Part shown: piece by piece, positions 43,063 to 52,191 of the stretch
Layout: each line of letters starts with the position of its first letter
Position numbering within the stretch: the first letter of the stretch is position 1
Source of the DNA: an uncultured Lachnospiraceae bacterium
Lineage (GTDB): Bacteria > Bacillota > Clostridia > Lachnospirales > Lachnospiraceae
Length of the DNA: 64,000 nt
Assembly (NCBI GenBank): GCA_947626945.1
Contig: CANQUC010000007.1
Coordinates: 1 to 64,000, forward strand
Direction: 5' to 3'
The notes under the pieces: generated by a model
The model's input: only the letters and a program-made list of their open reading frames with translations
Databases searched by the model: none
Told to the model about the DNA's origin: nothing
Position numbers and translations under genes: made by a program

Positions 43063-44255
43063 TGGTCTCCTCCGAAATAGACTTTTGCCAGCTGTTCAAA
43101 AGCAGGGATGGAATTGACGATGGTCTCATACTTTACGCAGTAGGCAAGCCGCACAAAGCCGGAACATCCAAAGGAGCTTCCGGGCACAAGCAGCAAATGA
43201 AATTCCTTGGCTTTCTCGCAGAACGCCTTTTCATCTTCCACAGGGGATTTCACAAACAGATAAAAGGCGCCTTCCGGCTTGATACAGGAAAATCCCAGCC
43301 TTTTCAGCGTGTCATACAACAGCTTCCTGTTCCTGTTGTAATACTCCACATCCGCTTTGCAGTCCAGACATTCTGCCACGGCAAGCTGCATCAGACCGGG
43401 CGCGTTGACAAAGCCCAGAATTCGGTTTGCCACTGCCGCGGCGGAAATGATCAGATCCCCGTCCGTAAGGGAATCCGGCATTACCAGATAGCCGATCCGT
43501 TCTCCCGGCAGGGAAAGGGACTTGCTGAAAGAATATCCCACAATGGTATTGTCATAGTAGCCAGTCAGATAAGGCACCTTTGCCCCATCGTAAACCAGCT
43601 CCCGATAAGGCTCATCGGAGATCAGATAAATGGCGGTGCCAAACTCCTTTTGCTTTTCATTGAGAATCTCTGCCAGCTTTTGAATGGTCTCCTCAGAGTA
43701 GACCACGCCGGTAGGATTGTTAGGTGTATTGATGATCAGCGCCTTTGTCTTTGGAGTGATCTTTTTGGGAAGCTCTTTCAGATTTGGCTGAAAGGTTTCC
43801 GTATCAGGGGAAATCTCCACCAGTTTCCCGTCAAAATTACTGACATAGCTTCGGTATTCCCCAAAGTAAGGCGCGAACGTAATCACCTCGTCTCCCGGAT
43901 TCAGCAGGGTTTTCAGGATCACGTTCAGACCGCCTGCCGCTCCCACTGTCATCAGGATATTTTTCATGGAAAAGCTGGTGTTGTATTTTCTGTTGAGAAA
44001 CTCCGCGATCGTCTGCCGCACTTCTTCAAAGCCGGCGTTATTCATATATCCGTGAAGACGGACCGGATCTTCCTTTTCCAGCAGCTCCCGGATGGTCTCC
44101 TTTACCTGGGGAGGCGCCGCCACGTTGGGATTTCCCAGACTGTAGTCGTATACATTTTCCGCTCCGTACTGAGCCGCCATCTTTGCTCCTTCCTCAAACA
44201 TGGCGCGAATAGCCGAGCTGTTGTTTACCATATGGATCATTTTTTCCGAGATCAT
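43059..44255 (-). CDS. Class I aminotransferase (aspartate aminotransferase-like)
   Basis: 398-residue PLP enzyme of fold type I. Motifs: DYSLGNPNVAAPP, GAAGGLNVILKTLL, NTPNNPTGVVYSEE, SDEPYRELVYDG, the PLP-Lys in YSFSKSLSLPGERIGY and the substrate Arg in FVRLAYCV. Many Clostridia carry this variant annotated as pyridoxal-dependent aminotransferase; aspartate, alanine or aromatic substrates are possible. The ATG at 44255 follows GGAGG; a longer start at 44276 lacks a site. It leads the three-gene operon. Confidence 0.88.
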   Translation of the reverse strand: MISEKMIHMVNNSSAIRAMFEEGAKMAAQYGAENVYDYSLGNPNVAAPPQVKETIRELLEKEDPVRLHGYMNNAGFEEVRQTIAEFLNRKYNTSFSMKNILMTVGAAGGLNVILKTLLNPGDEVITFAPYFGEYRSYVSNFDGKLVEISPDTETFQPNLKELPKKITPKTKALIINTPNNPTGVVYSEETIQKLAEILNEKQKEFGTAIYLISDEPYRELVYDGAKVPYLTGYYDNTIVGYSFSKSLSLPGERIGYLVMPDSLTDGDLIISAAAVANRILGFVNAPGLMQLAVAECLDCKADVEYYNRNRKLLYDTLKRLGFSCIKPEGAFYLFVKSPVEDEKAFCEKAKEFHLLLVPGSSFGCSGFVRLAYCVKYETIVNSIPAFEQLAKVYFGGDQ

Positions 44256-44281
44256 TATTCTTTCCTCCAGTCTCATAAAAG

Positions 44282-44330
44282 AAGGAGCCGCCGCATTGAC
44301 AGCAACTCCTTTCTTTTGCTTTTTTATTTA
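44282..44330 (-). terminator. Possible terminator between LCP gene and aminotransferase operon
   Basis: AAAGGAG / CTCCTTCTTT arms around a GC-rich loop, followed by TTTTATG on the minus strand. Weak. Confidence 0.4.
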
Positions 44331-44334
44331 CCGG

Positions 44335-45909
44335 TTATTGTCCGTAGCTTTCCGTGCCGCTGTCCGAGCTGCTGCCGCCATCAGTACCGCTGTCGCCGGT
44401 GTCGCTGCCGCTGTCTGAGCTGCTGCCGCCATCCTCAGTACCGCTGTCGCCGGTGTCGCTGCCGCTGTCTGAACCGCTGCCGCCATCCTCAGTACCGCTG
44501 TCGCCGGTGTCGCTGCCGCTGTCCGAACCGGAATCATCGTAACTGCCCGAATCTCCGGAATCATCGTAACTGCCCGAATCTCCCGAATCATCGTAATCGC
44601 CGGAATCTCCCGAATCATCGTAGCTGCCGGAATCTCCCGAATCATCGTAATCGCCGGAATCATCGTAATCGCCGGAATCATCATAATCACCGGAGTCCCC
44701 TGAATCATAGTCGGAATCGCCGCCTGTATAATCGGAATCAGAGTCCTCTGTATAGTCCTCTCCCTTGTATGGATCGATATCCGCATCATCGCCTTCGTCT
44801 CTGGAGATGCCAAGCTCCTCATCAATATGATTGGAAATCTCATAAACCAGATCGGAGGGCTGATAATTTTTCTCGCCGTAGAGATAATCGTGAAGAGCGA
44901 TCACGTTGGCCGCCAGATTGTCCGGATATACATAGGAGGGATCGTCTTTCTTGTTGAACGGGAATCCGGACTGTCCGTCTTCCTGATCAATGTTGTACTT
45001 CCGCACGGCATTGACCAGAGAAAGCATCTGATCTGTAGTCAGATCGGTGCGCAGCTGGGGAGCTACAAGCTCTGTCAGCTCAATCAGGGTATCAATGCTG
45101 GCTGCCTGAGCTTTCTTTGCCGCCAGCATCATCACTGTACGCTGGCGCTCCGCCCGTTTGTAGTCGCTGCCCAGCGTATGGCGGACCCGTCCGTAAGCGG
45201 TGGCCTGCACGCCGTCCAGCAGGTAATTGCCCGGCTCCACAATGTGTTCGGAATTGGAACCGGTGATCCTGTTGATCTCATCAATGTACTGATTGATATC
45301 CGCGCATTCGGCTTTGGTCAGCTCCAGCTCCACGCCGCCCAGAGCGTCAATGACGTTGGCAACGATCCCAAAGTTTACAGCCACGAAATTGTCGATCTCA
45401 ATATCCAGGTTCCGCTCCAGCATGTCAATGGAAAAATAGGGGCCTGCGTCCTTGGACTCATCCCCCGGCACCTTGTTGGCGGAACCGTAAAAATAAGCGT
45501 GGGTCGCTTTGTCGTAAATGTAATCTCCTGATTCGTAATAGTTCTTTTTGCGCATCTGCATGTAAGTATCCCGGTATACGGAAAGCAGCTTTACTTCTCC
45601 CGTGCCCCGGTTGATGCTGATCAGCATGATACAGTCGGACCGCTTGTCTCCGTAGTCGCTTGTATTCATGTTTGTGAGAGAATCGGCGTTTCGGGAATCC
45701 AGCCCAAACAGCACGATGTTCCAGAATCCGGTATCCTGTTCCTCTTTCGTGTCTCCATCGGCGGTTTTGGGCGTATCCTTGTCAATATTCTTCAGGGCCG
45801 AGCGCAGCCTGCTGAGCCGTGGATAGGCATAGGCAAACACGCCTACGCAGACAACACAGAGCACAATCAACGCAATATTGATCCCTAGCTTCAGTTTTCT
45901 CTTATTCAT
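44335..45909 (-). CDS. LytR-CpsA-Psr family ligase with a long acidic repeat tail
   Basis: LCP proteins attach teichoic acids or capsule to peptidoglycan outside the membrane. 524 residues: one N-terminal membrane segment (about 8-28), a linker, then the LCP domain with IVLFGLDSR, SDCIMLISINRGTGEVKLLS, the Arg-Asp of SVYRDTYM, INQYIDEINRI, and GRVRHTLGSDYKRAERQR. After about residue 385 the chain is almost only Asp, Ser, Gly, Tyr, Glu and Thr: first GDYDDSGDYDDSGD-type repeats, then SDSGSDTGDSGTEDGG-type repeats. The ATG at 45909 uses GGAG eight bases upstream. It follows the priming glycosyltransferase gene by 15 bp, which fits a role in polymer attachment. Confidence 0.92.
   Translation of the reverse strand: MNKRKLKLGINIALIVLCVVCVGVFAYAYPRLSRLRSALKNIDKDTPKTADGDTKEEQDTGFWNIVLFGLDSRNADSLTNMNTSDYGDKRSDCIMLISINRGTGEVKLLSVYRDTYMQMRKKNYYESGDYIYDKATHAYFYGSANKVPGDESKDAGPYFSIDMLERNLDIEIDNFVAVNFGIVANVIDALGGVELELTKAECADINQYIDEINRITGSNSEHIVEPGNYLLDGVQATAYGRVRHTLGSDYKRAERQRTVMMLAAKKAQAASIDTLIELTELVAPQLRTDLTTDQMLSLVNAVRKYNIDQEDGQSGFPFNKKDDPSYVYPDNLAANVIALHDYLYGEKNYQPSDLVYEISNHIDEELGISRDEGDDADIDPYKGEDYTEDSDSDYTGGDSDYDSGDSGDYDDSGDYDDSGDYDDSGDSGSYDDSGDSGDYDDSGDSGSYDDSGDSGSYDDSGSDSGSDTGDSGTEDGGSGSDSGSDTGDSGTEDGGSSSDSGSDTGDSGTDGGSSSDSGTESYGQ
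44338..44760 (-). repeat. Tandem repeats coding the LCP acidic tail
   Basis: Two repeat types: about three units of 51-54 bp at 44345-44530 (SDSGSDTGDSGTEDGG), and about seven units of 18-27 bp at 44535-44705 (SGDYDDSGD/SGSYDDSGD). The near identity of units suggests recent expansion. Confidence 0.85.
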
Positions 45910-45924
45910 GTCCTTCACTCCATA

Positions 45925-47331
45925 TCAGTACGCATTTTTATTGATGAATCCTTTGAAAACCGTCAGGAACAGAATCTTCAGATCAAATCCCAACGTCCAG
46001 TTTTCAATATAATAAAGATCGTAATCGATCCTTTTTTTGATGGAAGTGTCTCCCCGGTAGCCGTTTACCTGCGCCCAGCCTGTCAGGCCAGGCCGCACCT
46101 GATGCTTGACCATATATCTTGGGATCTCTTCTTTGAATTTCTCAACAAAATAGGGGCGCTCCGGGCGGGGCCCCACAAGGCTCATATCCCCTTTCAGCAC
46201 ATTGAACAGCTGAGGCAGCTCGTCCAGGCTGGTCTGCCGGATGAACCGTCCGAAACCGGTGATCCTGGGATCGTCCTTTTTGGTCCAGGCCGTTTTTTCC
46301 GCCGTTTCAGACTGTACGTTCATGGAACGGAACTTATACATCTGAAAGCTGCGGTTGTGCTGCCCGATCCGTTCCTGCTTGAAGATCAGCGGCCCCGGCG
46401 AGGTAATCTTGATCAGAATGGCGACCAGCAGCATCACCGGAGAAAAAAGGATGATGGCCAAAACGGCTCCCACAATGTCAAAAATCCGTTTTACGATTCT
46501 GTTGAACGTTTCCGCCAGAGGCACATGACGGATATTGACTACCGGAAGCCCCAGCAGATCTTCCGTGTATGGCTTGGTGGGGATGATATTATTGTAATCC
46601 GGAATGAACTTGGTATGCACACCGGATTTTTCACACATATCCACAATGCGTTCCAGTTTGTAATATTCTGTCAGGCTCAGGGTAATGGCGATCTCGTCCA
46701 GCTTGTTTTCCGGCAGGATCACAAGCAGATTGTCGATCCGGCCCAGTACCTTGATGCCCTTGTACATGGTGCCGTGCTCCACGTTGTCGTCAAGAATCCC
46801 CCGCACTACATATCCCCACTGGGGATTTGCCAGGATCCGGTCAATATAGGCTTCCGCGGCCCGGGAATACCCTACCAGCAAAATGTGCCGCAGATTAAAG
46901 CCCTGGCTTCGGATTCGGTTCAGGGAATACCGGAGCACACAGCGGAACAGGATTTCAAAGCAGACGTTCAGGCAGAAAAACACAAACAGCATTTCTCTGG
47001 AAAAATATGGCTGATTGATCACATACAGAACCAGAATAAAGATCAGAAGGCCTACGGTGTTGGCCTTGATAATGTTGCTGGCCTCGTATCTTCTGCCGGA
47101 AAGCCGCTTTGGCGTTGTATATAAATGAAAGAAATAATACAAAAGCAAATAAGCCGGTACGATAAATACCAGAGCGGACATATACGTCTTTCCCGGAAGA
47201 GCGGCTCCCGCGTTGGACAGCAGTCCGCTGCGGAACTTGATCAGCCAGGCCAATCCATAGGAAAGCACGATCACCAGCGCGTCAATTATCACATGCAGCC
47301 GGTTCAGTCGCTTTTGATTTCCCTTAATCAA
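45925..47331 (-). CDS. Undecaprenyl-phosphate sugar phosphotransferase (priming glycosyltransferase)
   Basis: Starts polysaccharide repeat units by moving a sugar 1-phosphate to undecaprenyl phosphate. 468 residues: four N-terminal membrane segments, a CoA-binding-like middle domain (LLVGYSRAAEAYIDRI), one more membrane segment (about 283-305), then the bacterial sugar transferase domain with KRIFDIVGAVLAIILFSPVM, FKQERIGQ, YKFRSM, LDELPQLFNVLKGDMSLVGP, RPG and GLTGWAQVNG. The start is TTG at 47331, four bases after AAGGTGAG; a longer open frame exists upstream but is not typical. Glucose is the commonest sugar for this subfamily. Confidence 0.92.
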   Translation of the reverse strand: MIKGNQKRLNRLHVIIDALVIVLSYGLAWLIKFRSGLLSNAGAALPGKTYMSALVFIVPAYLLLYYFFHLYTTPKRLSGRRYEASNIIKANTVGLLIFILVLYVINQPYFSREMLFVFFCLNVCFEILFRCVLRYSLNRIRSQGFNLRHILLVGYSRAAEAYIDRILANPQWGYVVRGILDDNVEHGTMYKGIKVLGRIDNLLVILPENKLDEIAITLSLTEYYKLERIVDMCEKSGVHTKFIPDYNNIIPTKPYTEDLLGLPVVNIRHVPLAETFNRIVKRIFDIVGAVLAIILFSPVMLLVAILIKITSPGPLIFKQERIGQHNRSFQMYKFRSMNVQSETAEKTAWTKKDDPRITGFGRFIRQTSLDELPQLFNVLKGDMSLVGPRPERPYFVEKFKEEIPRYMVKHQVRPGLTGWAQVNGYRGDTSIKKRIDYDLYYIENWTLGFDLKILFLTVFKGFINKNAY

Positions 47332-47640
47332 ACATCTCACCTTTTTCTTTTTCCCGGACAGCGGTTTGCGCCCTGTCCGGCCGCCGGCTTTACAGGTCCC
47401 GGCCTGATCGGCAGAAATAACCCCGATACCATGTACTATAATACATGAATTGCCGTCAAAGTACAATGATTTTTTTGTGAACTTTCTTTAACCAAATCGC
47501 ACATTTTCTTAAAATTCTTCAGATCATTTTCTGCCGGTCAGCATGGCGGACAAAATACAAAGTTTGTTAATTTTTTTTACACAGTTTCTACACATTTCAT
47601 TGCTAGACTGGGGCCAAGTTAAAGGAAAGGGGCTCATCAT
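47332..47640. other. Intergenic region between the divergent priming transferase and htrA genes
   Basis: About 310 bp with no gene. It should hold both promoters; a TAGACT -10 candidate lies near 47612, and no convincing -35 was found. Confidence 0.4.
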
Positions 47641-49101
47641 ATGTTTGACAATGAAGAAAAAAACTTTTCGCAATCCCTGGAACAGGATCCCATAAATACA
47701 GACGAATCCGTGAACCAGACAGCAGAGGAGACAGCAGAGGAGACGGCAAAGGAGCCGGCAAAGGAGCCGGACTTCGGTTCCGAAAGCCAGAGCAGATATA
47801 CTTCCTATGAATTTGCCGGTCAGGAAGAACCTGCCCGGCAGCAGGAAACGCCGCCGAAAAAGAAAAAAGGCTACTGGGGCATGTTTTTCAAATGTATTTT
47901 TGGAGGACTGGTTTTCGGAGCCGCCGCTTACGGCTGCGTGTTTGCCCTGAATCATCTGGCAGGGCCGCTGTTTGCAGGCAAAACCGAAAAGAACGCGCCG
48001 GTAATTAACACCACAACAACCCTGGAAAATTCAAACTCCGGAAGCATTACCGCGGACTACTCTGATTCCGCCTACGTTTATGACGTATCGGATGTGACCG
48101 AATCCGTTATGCCTTCCGTAGTTGCCATCGTCAATACCGGCACCAAAGAAGTCAACACCTTTTTCGGCACCCAGGCTCAGGACTTTAAGAGCAGCGGTTC
48201 CGGCGTTATCGTAGGAAGCAACGATGAAGAGCTTCTGATCGCCACAAACAATCATGTGGTGACAGACGCCACCAAACTGGAAATCACGTTTTCCGACGAG
48301 ACCAAGGCCAGCGCCGTGGTAAAGGGAAAAAGTGATAAAATGGACCTTGCGGTGGTAGCGGTACAGCTGGACGACCTGGAGGACTCCACCATTGACCAGA
48401 TCAAGATCGCGACCCTGGGTGATTCTGATTCTCTGAAAGTAGGCGAGCCTGCCATTGCCATCGGCAACGCGCTGGGATACGGCCAGTCAGTGACCTATGG
48501 AGTTATCAGCGCCCTGAACCGGGAAGTCACCGTGCAGACCGACTCCACCTATGGTTTCGGCAACTCCCAGACCATCACCAACAAGCTGATCCAGACAGAC
48601 GCTGCGATCAATCCCGGAAACAGCGGCGGCGCTCTGTTTAACATCAAAGGGGAAGTCATCGGCATCAATTCCGTAAAATACGCTTCCTCTGAAGTAGAGG
48701 GTATGGGATACGCCATTCCCATCACAGCGGCTCAGCCGATCCTGGACAATCTGATGACTCAAAAGACAAGGGAAAAGGTAGACGACTCCAAGCGCTCCTA
48801 CCTGGGCATCCGGGGCGCCGACGTGATTGATCAGGCAGCCTCCATCTACGGTATGCCCAAGGGCTGTTATGTAGTGAACGTGATCAAGGACAGCGCCGCC
48901 CAAAAGGCCGGCGTCAAGGAAGGGGACATCATCACAAAGGTAGGCGATTCAGAGGTTTCCTCCATGGATGAACTGACAGAAGCCCTGCAGTATTACGCGG
49001 CCGGAGAAACCATTGACGTGGTTGTTTTCAGAAGCAATTCCGGCCAGTATGAGGAGCAGACCCTGTCTGTCACCCTTGACCGGTACCCGGAAGACGATTG
49101 A
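47641..49101 (+). CDS. HtrA/DegP-type membrane-anchored serine protease
   Basis: Quality-control protease at the outer face of the membrane. 486 residues: an acidic cytosolic N-terminus of about 75 residues with EETAEETAKEPAKEP repeats, one membrane segment (about 81-104), a linker, a trypsin-like domain with catalytic His205 (ATNNHVV), Asp235 (MDLAVVAV) and Ser328 (NPGNSGGALF), and one PDZ domain (about 390-480, GCYVVNVIKDSAAQKAGVKE). AAAGGAAAGG precedes the ATG. It is a single-gene unit ending in a strong terminator. The family may be HtrA, HtrB or HtrC-like. Confidence 0.94.
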   Translation: MFDNEEKNFSQSLEQDPINTDESVNQTAEETAEETAKEPAKEPDFGSESQSRYTSYEFAGQEEPARQQETPPKKKKGYWGMFFKCIFGGLVFGAAAYGCVFALNHLAGPLFAGKTEKNAPVINTTTTLENSNSGSITADYSDSAYVYDVSDVTESVMPSVVAIVNTGTKEVNTFFGTQAQDFKSSGSGVIVGSNDEELLIATNNHVVTDATKLEITFSDETKASAVVKGKSDKMDLAVVAVQLDDLEDSTIDQIKIATLGDSDSLKVGEPAIAIGNALGYGQSVTYGVISALNREVTVQTDSTYGFGNSQTITNKLIQTDAAINPGNSGGALFNIKGEVIGINSVKYASSEVEGMGYAIPITAAQPILDNLMTQKTREKVDDSKRSYLGIRGADVIDQAASIYGMPKGCYVVNVIKDSAAQKAGVKEGDIITKVGDSEVSSMDELTEALQYYAAGETIDVVVFRSNSGQYEEQTLSVTLDRYPEDD

Positions 49102-49151
49102 TGATTTCAAGAGGTTCCTGTTTTAGGACGCCAGATAAAGATAATTATGTA

Positions 49152-49197
49152 AAGAATACGGCGCAGAGCCAAAAATGGCGCTGCGCCGTATTCTTTT
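49152..49197 (+). terminator. Terminator after the HtrA gene
   Basis: Near-perfect stem GAATACGGCGCAG / CTGCGCCGTATTC with a GCC/GGC inner pair, followed by TTTTGCC; also usable in the other direction. Confidence 0.85.
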
Positions 49198-49273
49198 GCC
49201 CTATAGGCTTCCAATCAAAAAAGCGTCCGATGAACCTGGAACGCTTTTCGGGAAAAATTGTTTCACAAGAATA

Positions 49274-50089
49274 TCAGTTTGTATGAGAATCCTTGAATTT
49301 TAGATTGATCGCACCGATACCACCGCTGATATCTATGCCGTTTTCATTGCTCCCTCGCTCTTTCAGGCTGGAAACTCCTGTCCCGTCAACAGTAATGCTG
49401 CCAATGCCTTTTTCAATGCTAAGTTTATAATTTTCTCTGTCACCGATTACGGTAATATTGGATTCTCCAATGCCCAAATCAAAGGAGCAATCACCGGTAA
49501 GTGCAGATGTCAAATTTAGTTGACCGACTCCCATATCCAAATCAAGATCATGAAGCTCTCCGTCTGCTATGGTGATTTTTCCGGCGCCGCCGTCAATCTT
49601 AACGTCTGAGGCGGCAATCAGCGATTCAATTGCAACCTCGCCTGCTCCAAGTTCAAGATTCATTGTGTCGGAAGATAAATGTTCCACCGTCAATTTTCCT
49701 GCTCCGGTCTCAATGCTTATTTTTTCAAACATTGTATCGGCAGGAATGTAGAGTGTCAGCAATGCGCCGTGATAGGCGCTTCCCAATTTTTTTGTTTCCT
49801 TAATAGAAAGCACGCCGTTTTTATCTTCAACAGTCAGATGCTTTAAATTGCTTTCAACAAGAAATTTCTCACCTTGCTTTATTTTAAAATCGGCGGCGCA
49901 CACATTCACTTCAAGTTGGCAAATATCCGAAGAAACAGCATAGGTTTGGACGTCATCGGTAACTGTGTCGCCTCCGAAAAAACCACCAAACAAGCCAAAC
50001 ATACCTAACAGTCCCCCTATAATACTAACGGTCAGAAAAATGGCAAATGCCATTGCCAAATATTGAATAACCTTTTGTAAAGTGGTCAT
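49274..50089 (-). CDS. Membrane-anchored DUF4097-type beta-repeat protein
   Basis: 271 residues: one N-terminal membrane segment (about 10-38) and an extracytoplasmic right-handed beta-repeat of short strands such as ISIETGAGKLTVEHLS and VKIDGGAGKITIADGE. This is typical of the DUF4097/LiaG-like group, which has no catalytic role and is linked to envelope stress systems. Its ATG overlaps the preceding LiaF-like stop by four bases. Codon use and GC are lower than in the neighbouring polysaccharide genes, so the pair may be a later arrival. Confidence 0.82.
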   Translation of the reverse strand: MTTLQKVIQYLAMAFAIFLTVSIIGGLLGMFGLFGGFFGGDTVTDDVQTYAVSSDICQLEVNVCAADFKIKQGEKFLVESNLKHLTVEDKNGVLSIKETKKLGSAYHGALLTLYIPADTMFEKISIETGAGKLTVEHLSSDTMNLELGAGEVAIESLIAASDVKIDGGAGKITIADGELHDLDLDMGVGQLNLTSALTGDCSFDLGIGESNITVIGDRENYKLSIEKGIGSITVDGTGVSSLKERGSNENGIDISGGIGAINLKFKDSHTN

Positions 50090-50763
50090 TTGATTTCAAT
50101 ACCTCCAAACATGCAAGTACCGCTGATATAAATTGTGGGAGCTTCTTTATGAGAGACGGTCTTATTTGAAACTCCGCCAAAAATGCTGTTAGAGGTTACC
50201 TTTACATTGATGTTATTGGGAACGAAAATATCTACGCCGCCAAAAATCGCCGTTGCCTGGATGGCACAATCTTTTTCAATCACGGCATTTCGCAGATCGC
50301 ACTTTACCCCTCCAAAAACAGCGGATAATTCGGCTCCTTCAAATGGTTCGCCATCATAGTTCAGATTGCATCCCGAAAAGGTTGCACATCCCACTTTTGC
50401 TTCGCCGCCGTTTTGTTTGATTTTGGCGATGATTTCATTTGCTTTGTTGCCAAATAACCCTGTAAAGACCATTTTCAATCCAATAATCACAATAATGACA
50501 GGCACAAGCAGTTTCCAAAGCATTGAGAAATTCAATATGCCTTGGCAGCACAGCAGCAGGAATACACCAATCACAACACCGACAATGTTTCCGGTCTTTT
50601 CATGCTCTGTAAATAATCCCACTGCGCATGGCACAATGATAAACAATGTCCACCACCCGTCAAAAAACACATCAATGTTCGTTATGTTTAACGCATTGAG
50701 AGCGAACAATCCGCCTGCCGCAATCAGCACGATTCCCCATACAACGCTACTGACCTTTTTCAT
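50086..50763 (-). CDS. LiaF-like membrane protein
   Basis: 225 residues: four hydrophobic segments in the first 110 (VVWGIVLIAAGGLFALNAL first), then a cytosolic or external beta-rich domain with repeated FGGVKCDLR, FGGVDIFVP, FGGVSNKTV and FGGIEIK blocks. This architecture belongs to LiaF/YvqF-like proteins that sense or damp envelope stress. The ATG at 50763 has AAGAGG upstream. No LiaRS-type two-component system lies next to it, so the partner is unknown. Confidence 0.8.
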   Translation of the reverse strand: MKKVSSVVWGIVLIAAGGLFALNALNITNIDVFFDGWWTLFIIVPCAVGLFTEHEKTGNIVGVVIGVFLLLCCQGILNFSMLWKLLVPVIIVIIGLKMVFTGLFGNKANEIIAKIKQNGGEAKVGCATFSGCNLNYDGEPFEGAELSAVFGGVKCDLRNAVIEKDCAIQATAIFGGVDIFVPNNINVKVTSNSIFGGVSNKTVSHKEAPTIYISGTCMFGGIEIK

Positions 50764-50798
50764 TTTTCGTTCTTCCTCTTTTCTCAAAAGTAACAGCA

Positions 50799-50940
50799 TC
50801 AGGGCATATCGAGCATTGCTGCAATCTGATCTCTACGCCCGTAAATCACCGCCGTGACCCACACAGACCGCCTCCGCCTGCCGATGGCAATTCTCCTTTC
50901 ATCTCCGTCCAATGCTATGTGATATTTTGGAACCTCTTTT
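50799..50940 (-). pseudogene. Possible small-gene remnant upstream of the LiaF-like gene
   Basis: A 47-codon stretch reading EVPKYHIALDGDERRIAI and then basic residues. The first part recalls a short protein found near mobile elements, but the rest does not. It ends in TGATG overlapping a possible upstream start of the LiaF-like gene. Weak; it may be chance. Confidence 0.25.
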
Positions 50941-50941
50941 T

Positions 50942-52063
50942 TTACGGTTCTTTGCAGCAGGACAGCATATATTCCCAGACTTGCCCGGCGCATTTTTTCC
51001 AGCTGAACTTTGCCGCCTGGCGAAGCCCTTTCTGCCGCATTTCCTCCTGAAGCTCCCGGGAAGACAGAATCCGCAGCATCGCCTCTTTGATCTCCTCTGT
51101 CTGATAGGGATCCACCAGAGCGCAGGCGTCTCCCGCCGCCTCAGGCATAGAGGAAACGTTGGAGGTAATCACCGGCACGCCGCTCTGCATGGCTTCCACC
51201 ACCGGAATGCCAAATCCCTCGCACAGAGACACATAGATGAACAGCGTGGCATTGGAATAGATGTATTTTACTTCCTCATCGGAAACATAGCCGGTAAAGA
51301 TCACCTGATCCGTCAGATCATGCTCCCGCACATAATCGTAAACAGCACCGTTTTTCCAGCCGGATCCGCCTACGATCAGCAGCTTGTAAGGAATCTGTTC
51401 TTCCTTTACGCACTGCTCGTATGCCTGAATGGTACGAAGCATGTTTTTTCTGGGCTCCACTGTGGAAAGGCATAAAATATAAGGCCCCTCCACATGATAT
51501 TTTTTCATGGTCCTTTCGATGCCCGCCGGATCCCGCTCTGCGTTGAACTTGGGATTGGCGCCTTCATAGATCACCGTTACTTTGTCCTCCGGAAATTTCA
51601 TATACCGGAGCACATCCTTTTTGGTGGCGTTGGAAACGGCAATCACCGCGTCTGCCTGCCGGCGGCACAGATTTGTAAAAAACCGGAACCGCTGCTTGTG
51701 CTCTTTTGTAAAAAGCTCCGGCATATACAGCGGAATCAGGTCATGGACTACCGCCACATAAGTGATCTTTCGATTGAACGGAGGCAGGTAATGCCTTGTT
51801 CCAAGAAACAGCTGGATCCGGTATTTTCGCAGGATCCCAGGCAAGGTGATCAGAAAGTTGATCTGCCTGTTCTTTTTTCCGCCGTAGGAAACAATCTGCC
51901 AGTTGTCCTCCAGAGGAAACGGCAGCCTGATCTCATCATAGGTAAATAAATAATACTGGTTTTCGTGGTCGATCTCCATCATATTCCGGATCACCTGCAG
52001 AATCCACTGCCCGATCCCGGCAGCTTCTCTGACCAGCGCGGAAGCGTCGATTCCGATTCGCAT
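50942..52063 (-). CDS. GT4-family glycosyltransferase
   Basis: A 373-residue GT-B fold retaining glycosyltransferase. N-terminal MRIGIDASALVREAAGIGQW, HDLIPLYMPELF, ADAVIAVSNATKKDVLRY, then the C-terminal nucleotide-sugar site GPYILCLSTVEPRKN, FTGYVSDEEVKYIYSNA and the E-x7-E-like SLCEGFGIPVVEAMQSG. These are usual for mannosyl- or rhamnosyl-type transferases in capsule loci; donor and acceptor are not readable. It is separated from the other glycosyltransferase genes by the opposite-strand phosphoglucomutase gene. Confidence 0.92.
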   Translation of the reverse strand: MRIGIDASALVREAAGIGQWILQVIRNMMEIDHENQYYLFTYDEIRLPFPLEDNWQIVSYGGKKNRQINFLITLPGILRKYRIQLFLGTRHYLPPFNRKITYVAVVHDLIPLYMPELFTKEHKQRFRFFTNLCRRQADAVIAVSNATKKDVLRYMKFPEDKVTVIYEGANPKFNAERDPAGIERTMKKYHVEGPYILCLSTVEPRKNMLRTIQAYEQCVKEEQIPYKLLIVGGSGWKNGAVYDYVREHDLTDQVIFTGYVSDEEVKYIYSNATLFIYVSLCEGFGIPVVEAMQSGVPVITSNVSSMPEAAGDACALVDPYQTEEIKEAMLRILSSRELQEEMRQKGLRQAAKFSWKKCAGQVWEYMLSCCKEP

Positions 52064-52130
52064 CTTTTTCCCGCCTTTTCCATATTTTTTTCATTGTAGC
52101 ATGATCCCGGCGCAAATGCAAATATACTTA

Positions 52131-52159
52131 TTCAAACTGTCTTTTGTTTGTGGTATAAT
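52131..52159 (+). promoter_or_regulatory. Predicted phosphoglucomutase promoter
   Basis: TTCAAA (52131-52136), 17-bp spacer, TATAAT (52154-52159), 32 bp upstream of the start codon. Confidence 0.6.
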
Positions 52160-52191
52160 AACGGGGAAAATGATCGTGACAGGAGGTTTCC

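Noticed and set aside
44338..44760. Regular repeats that could suggest a CRISPR array
   Set aside because: The units are contiguous without unique spacers and code a continuous Asp/Ser/Gly tail.
43062..44957. Plus-strand frame with Arg/Cys/Asn-His repeats near 44350-44800
   Set aside because: It is the complement of the LCP acidic repeats; the apparent repeat protein is an artefact of the opposite strand.
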